Assembly: GCA_030035585.1 (NCBI GenBank)
Contig: CM057482.1
Location: forward strand, 11,829,001-11,893,000
Direction of reading: 5' to 3'
DNA length: 64,000 nt
From: Dugong dugon
Lineage: Eukaryota; Chordata; Mammalia; Sirenia; Dugongidae
Positions within the stretch are counted from its first letter, which is position 1. Every line of letters starts with the position of its first letter. Shown here piece by piece: positions 13,501 through 25,200 of the stretch. The notes beneath the pieces were generated by a model. It saw only the letters and a program-made list of their open reading frames with translations, searched no databases and was not told the origin of the DNA. Position numbers and translations under genes: made by a program.

Positions 13501-16500
13501 GCTAAGAACTGGCAAATATATATCTTTAAGCATCTCTTGTGTGGATGTGCTTGAAAAAAAAAAAAGGGACGTTGTGTTTCTTGTTCTCTTTGTTACTGCT
13601 GAACTGGTCAGAGTCCAGATTAGTGGCATCTAGCCAGTTAACGCTTCATTTTGTCTTGTTTCCCCAAAGGCAGAGTGGTGGGCATCCTTCAGAAGAATTG
13701 GCGGGATTATGTGGTGACATTTCCAGCCAAAGAAGAGGTCCAATCTCAGGGCAAAAATGCCCAGAAAATCCTAGTTACACCTTGGGATTACAGAATTCCC
13801 AAAATCCGAATTAGCACTCAGCAAGCAGAAGCCCTCCAGGTAGCTGACATTGTTCCTCTGCTGTTCCCCCCATCCTGTTTGCCAGCTTTTGAGCAGTACT
13901 AGGAAACATTGTTAATTCCTTTGCATAAGAAGGGGTAAATTATTGATGGCATCCAGCATTCTGAGATGCTGTTATTCAAAAATTCTAAATATATAAGCAC
14001 CATCTATTAAATAGTCCTTGGTTAATAAATGCAGGCCCGGGGAAGCCGTCCTAGAAAGAGCTGTGTAGGACATCCAGAGAGAACATACATTACCTGGCTG
14101 TCCAACCCAAAAACTTCCAATAGATGTGCTTTGCCGACACTAACAAGCTTTCTTACAGCAAGCAATATAGAAATACGATTGCTCTGCCCTGTAGGGATGA
14201 TATAGTGGTACTTCACAGAATTGATTATCTGTAAAGGAATACAGCACAGGAGAGAAGACATAAACGGGAAAGTTAGAAACTAACCTTTACTTGTGGCATA
14301 GAGTATAGGCATTGCCCAATTTAATTCACCTGATGTTTTGCAGGTTGTAAATGAGACACTAAAACAGGATGTCCCCAGGCAATAACCTGGTCATTGTGTA
14401 CCTCTGCATCTCGAAGCCTTGTTGCAGCCTCTCCAAGGCCATTTGCAACTACGATGCTTTCCACCTCCGTGGTTTGCTAGAATTCTTGGGCAGTGGGAGT
14501 TCATTCACACTGTACCCTCTTCCCTATCAAATGACATCTTAAGACTTCAAAGAAATTGGAAAGTAACCCCCCCCCCCACAAAAAAAATTGAGACTTTTGT
14601 TTTAAAACTTAATTTGGACTATACATGTTGGGTTTTTCCCCTGTGTCTGCAAGTGTTAACAAGAATGTATTACGATTGACTTTCTTTAAAAACTAAAATT
14701 TCCAGCCCACTTATTTGATGTAGAACTGTAATGCCATCCAAAGCCCTGGACCAGGCATTTATACAGCATCTGGCAATCCAGGAAAATGGAAGAACCAAAA
14801 ACCAAAGCAGAAACACGCCACTATCTGCAAATTGGCTGCTGTGTTTTCCTTGGACCTCCATGCTGTTCAGCTCTTGTCTGAGGCTCTAACTGACCCACGT
14901 AACTCCTGCTGCTGGGCTCACGTTTCATTTTTTCCCCTTGTGTAGGACTTTAGGGTGGTTGTGCGCATCGATTCCTGGGAGTCGACGTCCGTGTATCCAA
15001 ATGGACATTTTGTGCGGGTTTTAGGAAGAATCAGAGATCTGGAAGGGGAAATCGCAACCATCTTGGTGGAGAACAGTATTTCCGTTGTCCCTTTCTCAGA
15101 AGCTCAGGTCAGATTTCCCAGAGGCCTTTGCTCTGGTGACAGACGTTTTGTACGCTTTCCCTTGGTTTCTGTTGCTGTTACCGGTTGTTTCATCATTAAG
15201 AAAAATCTGTGTGTTATGTGATAATCCACTGTCTGAAGCCACAGATAATGGACAAATCTCACTCCTCTTTAGTCTGTCTTTGGACCCGACTAGAGTCAGC
15301 TTCAAAAGCAAAATTATTCTCCTGTAGCCTCAGAGTTCTCCATTCTTATATTTTCTAACTGCTTAAAAATTGTATGTCAGAGTCTTATAGTCTGTACATC
15401 CATCCCTGGCAACTACGTGGCTGCCTAGTTATAGACCCAACTGAGCTCCGCTTGCCAGCAGAATCACTCACTCAGAGCCCTGCACAAGGCCACAGGCAGC
15501 GGCTTCCCAGCTTCCGTACCTCTCTGACCCACAGGTCAAAAAATCATGCTTGTTATAAAAGTTTTGTAACCTTTACAGAAAACAAAAATTCCATAATCCT
15601 AAAGCATTGGTTATTTTCCTCACTTTATGATATTTTAAAATCCTCATAAATTGTGTTTATTCTTACATAGCAGTATTGATAGTGTGAGCATACTACTTTG
15701 TGCTCTCCTTCTTTCACTTAAAATTATTGCTATATATTGACAAATTATTTCTATATATTGACATAGCCTACTTATTTTTAATAGTTATGGCAAATTACTG
15801 TGTATTGATGTCCCCTAGTTTGCTTAAACATTCCTCAATTGTTGGGCATTTATGCTGTTTGATTTTTCAGTACTCTAAATAATGCTACTTCAAACTTTTT
15901 TATAAACATTGCTTTTTTTTGTCCTTTTGATTATTTCCTTGGAATGTAATTTTAAAGTGAGATTAACAAGTAAAAGGGTATAAAAAATTTAAATAGCTTT
16001 TGTCATGTATTGGAAGATTGTTCTCCAGAAAAATCGGACCAGTTTGCATTGCAATCAAGAGTATAGGGGTGTTCTTATATTCGTTATAGTTTTTGACAGA
16101 ACAGTAGCTATAATAGTAAAATATTTGAGAATATTTTACATTATTAAATTTTTATGCTTAACATTAGTTTCTGGAAATTATTTATTGACTTGTTTTACAG
16201 CTTTTAGCGAATATGTTAGAACAAAATAATATGTGGGTTACACTTCATGCAACTAGAATTTTCTCTTCCCAAACACTTCGAGGGACAGAGTAGCAGGGGT
16301 AGGGGTCTGGGGACCATGGTTTCAGGGGACATCTAGGTCAATTGACCTAACAAAGCTTATTAAGAAAATGTTCTGCATCCTACTTTGGTGAGTGGCTTCT
16401 GGGGTCTTAAAAGCTTGCTAGCAGCCATCTAAGATGCATCAATTGGTCCCAACCCACCTGGAGTAAAGGAGAATGAAGAACACCAGAGACACAAGGAAAG

Positions 16501-18924
16501 TAGTAGCCTAAGAGACAAAAAGGGCCACATAAACCAGAGACTTCATCAGCCTGAGACCAGAAGAACTAGATGGTGCCCGGCTACCACCAGTGACTGCCCT
16601 GACAGGGAACACAACAGAGAGCCCCAGATGGAGCAGGAGAAAGGTGGGGTGCAGATCTCAAATTCTAGTAAGAAGACCATACTTAATGGTCTGACTGAGA
16701 CTGGAAGAACCCCAGAGAGCATGACCCCTGGATTCTTTATCAGCCCAGAACTAAAACAATATCCAAGGCCAACTCTTCAGACAGGGATTGGACTGGACTG
16801 TGGGACATAAAGTGATACTCGTGAGGAGTGTGGCTTTTAGCTCGAGTAGATACAAGAGACTAAACAGGCAGCTTCTGTCCGGAGGTGAGATGGGAAGACA
16901 GAGAGGGTTAGGAGCTGGTTGAATGAACATGGGGAATTGGGTGGAAAGGAGGAGTGTGCTTGTCACAGTATGGGGAGAGCAATTAGGGTCACATAACAAT
17001 GTATGTACAAATTTTTGTATGGGAAAAATAAAAAAAAATTTCTCTTCCCTTTTAGCGTACTTAACTGCAAATTGATAGCTTAAGAAGGTAATAATGGAGA
17101 GAAAATGCCCTAGATTGGTCCTGTTTCAATTATCTTTAAGGAGTAAGCTTTTAATATTTGGGACATGTTGGGTTTTTTTTCCCCCAAGTCTTAACTTGAA
17201 TGAAAAGTTCAACTATATTTTAAAAAAACGGATCATTTGAAAATGTAGCAGACGTTGTCCACTTTATAAACCACCCACTCGTTCTTACTCCAGCCCCCAT
17301 GGCTGAGGAGGCTGGTGGGAGTTGTTGGACCTCTCCTGTTAGACTGTAAGGTACCCCCTCAAGGACAGTGGACCATGTCTTTCCTCCTGACTCTTGACTC
17401 TGCAGAGCTGAGCCCTTACCTGACCCGTATTAGGCACCTAATGAGTAATTATTAGAAGAAGTAACCCCAGGTTGATTGCAGAAGGTAATTGGGAATGAAT
17501 GGAATTTCTATGAGGTCTCACAGAGAATGTAAGGCAGTAGATTTCTATAGAAACTTCTCAAGCATGAATTACTAAATATTCGGCCTCCCTTTGAACAGAT
17601 GTGTGAGATGCCAGTGAACACACCAGAAAATCCCTGGAAGGTGAGTCCTGAAGAGGAACGAGAACGTAAAGACTTGAGGAGAACCCACCTTGTGTTCAGC
17701 ATTGACCCCAAAGGTTGTGAAGACGTGGATGACACTCTCTCAGTCAGAACCTTAAATAATGGCAACCTGGAACTTGGGGTCCACATTGCAGACGTAACAC
17801 ATTTTGTGGCACCAAATTCTTATATTGATATTGAAGCTAGAACAAGGTAATGCTGTTTGAAATCAGTATTGTAATTGAGTGTATGTGACTGTAACATACT
17901 TTGTAACTACGCTAGTTTCAGGTTTTCGAAACAAAGATTTCACGTTTGTGCAATTCGGAAGATTCCCTTCAAGAAAAAAAAATTGAGGATCCCTGCCGCT
18001 TTTCCTTTAGAAAAGTAGTGCCGTGGTTGATTTACTGCTCCCGTTTTAGCATTAACTTCTCGCTTATTATTTCCCACTCAGTTGCAATGGGTTAAATTTT
18101 TCATGTAATGATACAGTATTATTTTATAATTACACTTTTATTTTTCTTATATAACTAAGATTCATGTCAGTGCAGAAAGATTTTCTTCTGTGTGTCAGTT
18201 CAAGACTAGTCAACAAAAAGCAGCATCACTTAGAAAGGTGGGAGCGTGGGAATAGCCGTGTCACCCAGTCTGCTGCACTTTATGAAAAAGCCACCCCTTG
18301 GGGAATTTGTTCTGCGATCCTGGCCCACAGTCAGCAGTGCTCCTTCTTGCTGCTGAAGGTCACGTACGCCATGTGTGCTGTTCACAGGGCCACCACCTAT
18401 TACTTAGCAGATCGTCGCTATGACATGCTGCCCTCCATCCTCAGTGCTGATTTGTGTTCCCTCCTGGGAGGTGTTGATAGGTGAGTTTGTTTGCTGTTTA
18501 TTATTATTATTTGTCTTCAGAAATTGTCTTGGCTCTTCTGTTGGTATCTGATGCTCCCTGCTTCTGACCTCCTTTTCTTTCTAATGTGCCCTTACCACCC
18601 ACTCCTCACCTCTGCTTTCCTCTGTATCCTCTGTACCACTCTTCTGTAAAGTCAGCTCAAGTCTAGAAACAAATACATGTGGCTTTGTATTCAGAGCTGT
18701 GTGTATGTGCATATATTTTCCCTGGTTGAGGCTATTTTGCATGAGGATCATGAACTAAGGGAATTTTTTGCTTGTGTATTTGTTGTAGTTAAAGTTTGTA
18801 TTTATCTTTGAATAGGAAATAAAATCACACGGTACCAAATTCATAGGTTCTAAAAGATGCCTAGTGAAAGCCTCCCTCCTCTCTCTCTCAGTTACCAATT
18901 TCTTATGTATTTTTTTATACATAC

Positions 18925-18964
<40 letters not shown>

Positions 18965-21900
18965 ACACAGCCTGAGTGGCACAGTGGTTAAGAGCTTGGC
19001 TGCTAACTAAAAGGCAGCAGTTCGAATCCACCAGCCGCTCCTTGGAAACCTACTCTGTCCTATAGGGTGCTATGAGTCAGAATCGACTCGGTGGCAACAG
19101 GTTTGGTTTGGTTTTGGTTATACGTATACACACACAAGCAAATATGGATATCTTTTCTTTCTTTACAAATGGTGGCATTATATGTATGTTCAGTACCTTG
19201 CTTTGCTAAAAAAAAAAATTGAATGCATCTTGGAGATAATTCCATGCTGATAACAGTCACTTACCTGTGGAAATTTGGGTTGTTTCCAGTCTTTTGCTAT
19301 TACAGACAAAGCTGTGCTGAAATGCTTTACACATAGGTCATTTCACATTTTTACAAGTACAGTCTATCTGAGGGATAAATTCCTAGAAGTGGTAGTGCTG
19401 TGTCAAAGGATACATGCATTTCTGTTCAGATAGATGTAATCAAATTGTCCTCTGTAGAGGTGGCACCAGTTACATTCTCACCATCAGTGTACGAGAGTGC
19501 TTGTTTCCCCACAGCCTCACCAACACATATGTTGCATGTGTTTATCTTTGCTAGTTTGAAAGATGAAAATTAATATCTCAAAGCTGTTTTAATTTACCTT
19601 TTTTTACTGTAAGTAAAGGTAGACTTTTTTTGTATGTATAAGAGTTATTTATGGATCCATTTCTGTGAACTACTTCGTGTTCCTTGCCCAATTTTCTTTT
19701 AAATTCTTGATCTATTTCTAATTGATTCATGGGAGCTCTTTATATATTAAGGAAGCTAGTCCTTTGTTTTCTATGTGTGTTGCCCATTTTGTACATGTTT
19801 TTAAATAGCGTGATTTGGTGGCAAAATATTTCCTTACTAACTGATTTTTTGCTAATTAACCTACCATCAAGACTGACATCATAGTTCAGTATCATCCTGT
19901 AGGATTTGAAAGCCTGTGCTCTTCTTTACTGGGGAGCCAAACAGACTTGACTGTATCTGTGCTCTGCTATTCTAATCAAAATGGAGGACGGTAAGGTAAG
20001 GCTTATAACATCCCATGTACACTCATTTCATATTTGTTCAGGGCTCAGCAGAACCCAGTTTGGCTTTGTTGTTTTAATTGAAAATATGTTTCGATTTAGT
20101 GGTGGAGTGGTTGGATCGAGACATTGGGCCAGAAACTTGGGGCAGTGTCGTTTCTTTCAAGTTAGATTTAGGGTCAAGCTCTGCTTGCTTCAAAAATGGG
20201 AAAACTGGATAGTGATATTGTCATTGTTACTGGTTTTGTAGGTATGCTGTAAGTGTCATGTGGGAATTAGATGAAATCACCTATGAGATTAAGAAAGTAT
20301 GGTATGGGAGAACCATTATTCGATCAGCATACCAGCTGTTCTATGAAGCAGCCCAGGAACTGCTGGATGGAAACGTCAGCATTATTGAGGATATTCCGGA
20401 ATTCAAAGACTTGGATGAGAAGAGCAGACAAGCCAAGTTGGAGGAGTTATTGTGGGCAATTGGAAAACTAACCGACATAGCTCGCCACATCCGAGCTAAA
20501 CGAGACCGTTGCGGTGCCCTGGAACTTGAGGGGGTAGAGATTCATGTGCAGCTAGATGAAAAAAAGAATATTCATGACCTCATCTCCAGGCAGCCCCTGG
20601 AAGTCCATGAGATGGTGGCTGAATGCATGATCCTGGCCAACCACTGGGTAGCCAAGAAGATCTGGGAGAGCTTCCCTCACCAGGCATTGTTGCGCCAACA
20701 CCCTCCTCCACACCAGGAGTTTTTTTCGGAACTCCGGGAATGTGCTAAAGCCAAAGGCTTCTCCATAGACACACGGTATTCCTCTTTGGAGGGGGCAGAG
20801 AAATGGGAGGGAGTGTTGTACACTTGGTTTTTTGGGGGACATTTTATTTTGTTTTTAGGTGAAAATTTATACAGCAAATTAGTTTCCCTTCAACCATTTT
20901 ACACATACTGTTCCTTGACATTGGTTGCTGTCCCCTCCACCGCACACGCACACAAAATGTGTCAGCACTCACCCCATTGCTACCCTGCCTTCTCTGTTTC
21001 CATCCCTCCAGGTTCCCTGCCCCTCCTTGCCTTCTCATCATTGCTTTTGGGCAAATGTTGCCCTTTCGGTCTCAGCTGATCGTTCTAAGTAGCACGTTCC
21101 TTACAGGTGTTGTTTATTTTATAGGCCAATCTGTTATTTGACTGAAAGGTGACCTCCGGGAGTAGTTTTATTTCCAGGTTAAAAGAGTGTCTTAGGGCGA
21201 TAGTCTTGGGGGTTCCTCTAGTCTCTATCAGTCCAGTAAGTCTGTCCTGTTTTATGAATTTTAGTTTTGTTCTACATTTTTCTCTCATTCTGATCGGGAC
21301 TATATGCTCATTTTTGATCTTAGCCGTAGTTCTTATCATGTGGCAGCCAGATCTTTGACCAAGACTAGAAAATTTCCTGGCCCTTCCTTTACTCTAATGG
21401 TAGGTCAGGAAGCTTAAGACGAGTTTTCTTAGGCACAGGCTTGAGCCACTACAGTTTATTTTACAGAAGTAAAGAGCCTGTTATCCTCGGTTTAATTTCA
21501 TCTACCCCATAGGCAAATACCATATCTGTGTAGCAGTATCATAAGAGACTACACCAATGATAAATTTATACTATTAATCCATAAAATGGGACATTTTGAC
21601 TCCCGACTTTCAGGATAAAATGTTTTCCCCATTAAAAGTGGTGTAAAATGATTTTTTAAGTATTTTGTTGTCAAATCCCAGGTACTAATTAAAACACCTT
21701 TTTATTGGTCTATCTTGAGGTGACAGTACCTTTTGTTTATTTGGTGCTCACCGGTTGAGCTGTCTGAGCACAAGCACCCAGGCTAGGAGCTTTCAGACAT
21801 CACCTTGATTATCCTTATAGTGTGATGAGGTGGTGGTGTCATTCATATTCTGCAGGGAGGGAAATTCAGTCCAGAGAGGTTAAGTAGCTTGCCTGTGATT

Positions 21901-22234
21901 GCACAGCTAGTCAGGAGCAGAGTGAGGATTTGAATCCAAGTCTGTGGAACTTGAAAGCTCGCATTAGCAGCCACTCTGTCGTGTTGCTTCTCTGTTCATC
22001 ATCATTCCCCACCTTTCCCCCTTCCTCTTAGTGGGGGACAGTTTGATTTTTTAATATAATTTTAGAATAGTTTTATTTTTTAGTATAATTTTCTATTTCC
22101 TGGGTTTTTTTCCATGATTATTTGGAGAGTAAATAGACCTCTCCCTTCAAAAGAAAGACTAAGTTAGGGTTATTTCACTTATGTACCCTAGGTTTAGTTT
22201 TGTTTCATTTTGAACTCTCTCTGGCTCAGTGATT

Positions 22235-22267
<33 letters not shown>

Positions 22268-25200
22268 TCCATTCTCTGGACTAAGTTTAAGGGTATTAAG
22301 AATTCAGTTCAGCACATATTTGACCACCTACTGGGTGCCAGGCATTAACTTAACCTAGTAGGTATCAGCACATTACTCTTGACTACTTAAGAAATTTATT
22401 TAAATGTTGGCACACTTTCTTTATTTAAACCTTAAAAGTAAACTAGATTTCAGTAGTTGAAAAGATTTGCTTCTGAGATGTGTCCAAAGTAAATTTAGTT
22501 ACTGTCAGGCCAAGGTATTCTGGCTGATGAGTGAAGGTTCCCCTCAGAGTGTTGATTTATAAATTATTGCTTGGGGCTAAATAAATGCTTTTTCTGTTCT
22601 TTGTCAGGTCCAATAAAACATTGGCTGATTCTCTGGGTAATGCCAAGGACCCCAGCGATCCCGTTGTAAACAGGCTGCTGCGCTCTATGGCTACGCAGGC
22701 CATGTCTAATGCGCTGTATGTCTCCACGGGATCGTGTGCCGAGGCAGAGTTCTACCATTATGGTAAGTGAGAACATTTTCCTATGTGTGGCGAGAACCTT
22801 GAACAAGTTGTTTAAAAGTTGGTTTTTGTTGTTGTTTGTTTCAGTCTTTTGATTCCTTTTTAAAGGTCTTGCATTAGACAAATATACCCACTTTACTTCT
22901 CCAATAAGAAGATATCCCGATATTGTGGTACACCGATTGTTAACGGCAGCCGTCTCAAAAGATAAGATGGAGACTGAGGAAAACCTGTTCAGCAGCAAAG
23001 ATCTGGAGGAGTTATGCAGACACATCAACAACAGAAACCGAGTAAGAGGGTTATTTTAAACCCTCCTACCCTATCACCTCTTTTGTTAAGAGAATATCAG
23101 CTTTATTGTGTAGCAGAATGAGGTACCATATACTCTAGCAAATCAAATTCTAGAATGATTCTAGCCAATGAAATAACATGAAAAATTATAGTTTGTTGAG
23201 TAGCTCTCAACAGATTTACAGATGTTCTCGGGTAGATTGGGAGACTTTAACAGTAGGTGAAATTTTTCTTTCCCAAAATGTAGAAATGTAGAAGATCAGG
23301 TAACACATAAACATGTGACAGGAAGGCAGTAGAGATGCCCATCATCTTACTTCCCAGGGATAACCACTAGTAACACTTCCAGATACTCCTAACATTTTTA
23401 TTTATAAAAATATCATACGTGCCGTTTGAAGTCTGCTCTTTTTCACTTAATAACCCACCTATTATTGATAGCATGTCATGTCAATAAGTAGCTGCATTGT
23501 ATTCAGATTTAGAGATACAGTCAACACTTAGGGAGTCTCCAGTTTTCTCTCTCACTCTGTGTTTGAGTTCTGTGCTATGCTACTAGCCACGTTAGCTATT
23601 TAAATTTAAATTAACTAAGACCAAATAAAATTAAACTTTTAGTTCCACAGTCGCGCCAGCCACATTTAACATGGTCAATAGCCACGTGTGGCTCGTGGCT
23701 CCCTGTTGCACAAGGCAGATACACAACATTGCCATCACTGCAGAAAGTTCTGTTGGGCAGTGCTGTTCCGGTTACTCTGGTTTACAACTGTCCTTGTGTG
23801 TACACTTTTACAGACTTGTCAGATTTTTGCCTGGGTAAGTTCCTAGAAATGGAATTGCTCAGTCAAAAGGTGTCCACGACTAAAACTGTGATATATTTGA
23901 CTACATCGCCCTCCAGAACAGTAGTGCCGATTTACACTACCACCGAGAGGATTTTGGTAGAGCGAAGTTGAAAATTAAGGTTAACACACAGGTGATACTT
24001 TCCCTTTACCTGAAATGGGCAGGTCCCGGATTTGCTAACCTCTCGCAAGTGGTTGGTGCTCAATTGCTAACCTAAAGGTTGGTGGTTCAAACCCACCCAG
24101 CAGTACTGTGGAGTGAAGGCCTGGGGATCTGCTTCTATTAAGATTACAGGAAAAAAAAAAAAAAAAAAAAAAAACCTGTGGAGCAGTTCTGCTCTGTAAT
24201 ATATGGGGTTGCTATGAGTCGGAATCGACTTGACAGCAATTAACAATTTAATGATCTATAAACAGGTTCTAAATAACAGGTTGTTTTCTTAAAAGAATTT
24301 TCTAAGGCATTTTTGAGGGATTAATACTGTATAGTTATGTTCCCACAAAAATTGATGTAATTCATAATCTAAAACAATTTTTGTATTAAGGTTTTTATAG
24401 AATCTAACCTTTTTAAGGACGGTGTTTCTGTGGGAGTATGAACGCATGCTCCTGGGAATGAGGGGAGTCCGTTGTCATGCTTTGGGTGTGTTTTGTCTTC
24501 CAGGCGGCTCAGCATTCTCAGAAGCAGTCTACTGAGCTTTTCCAGTGCATGTATTTTAAAGACAGAGACCCTGAGACTGAGGAGCGGTGCATATCTGATG
24601 GTGTCATTTATTCAATTAGAACTAATGGTGTGCTCGTATTCATACCAAGGTATGTTATAGCCAACAAAATGGGTAAGAAGAAATCATAGTTAAACTACAA
24701 GTCCAGAACACAAGCAGGACATTAGATAGAATTTGCCAAATACTTATTTTAGCAACTATAAAGTTGTTGTAAGGTGCTGTCATTTCCGACTCATAGCAAC
24801 CCTGTGTTCCACACAATGAAACACTGCCTGGTCCTGCACCATCCCCACAATCGCTATTATGCTTGAGCCTATTGTTGCAGCCACTGTGTCAGTCCATCTC
24901 GTTGAGGGTCTTCCTGTTTTTTGCTGACCCTCTACTGTAAAGGTACATGTATATAATGTATATAATTCAGCACGAGGAAGGAGATTGAATCTAGTCCATT
25001 GATATCAGTTGTCATCTTAGGATAAGATTTTACTTTCTCATAAGCAAAAAATTTGTTTCTGCTCAGATGAAATAAACATTTGGAGGTAAATCACAGGACA
25101 AGGAATTTGCTTTTAACTTAGAAGAACTAGCAGTCTAGATAAGTATACAAGGTCTGCATACTAAGACTGTATTACCTGTCTCTGGACTTTTGTTCTATCA

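Noticed and set aside
18164..18387. Open frame running into the DIS3L exon from upstream, as a possible longer exon
   Set aside because: The exon has a proper acceptor at 18386-18387 and joins in phase with the preceding exon; the upstream translation has no resemblance to the family.
18969..19040. tRNA-like A and B boxes, suggesting a tRNA gene
   Set aside because: They are the tRNA-derived head of an AfroSINE; the sequence does not close into a cloverleaf and continues with SINE body. The same holds for the other copies.
22866..23041. Ser-to-Pro change in the RNB signature as a possible loss of function
   Set aside because: Pro at this position is normal in other RNase II-family enzymes, and the Arg, Asp and His residues around it are kept.
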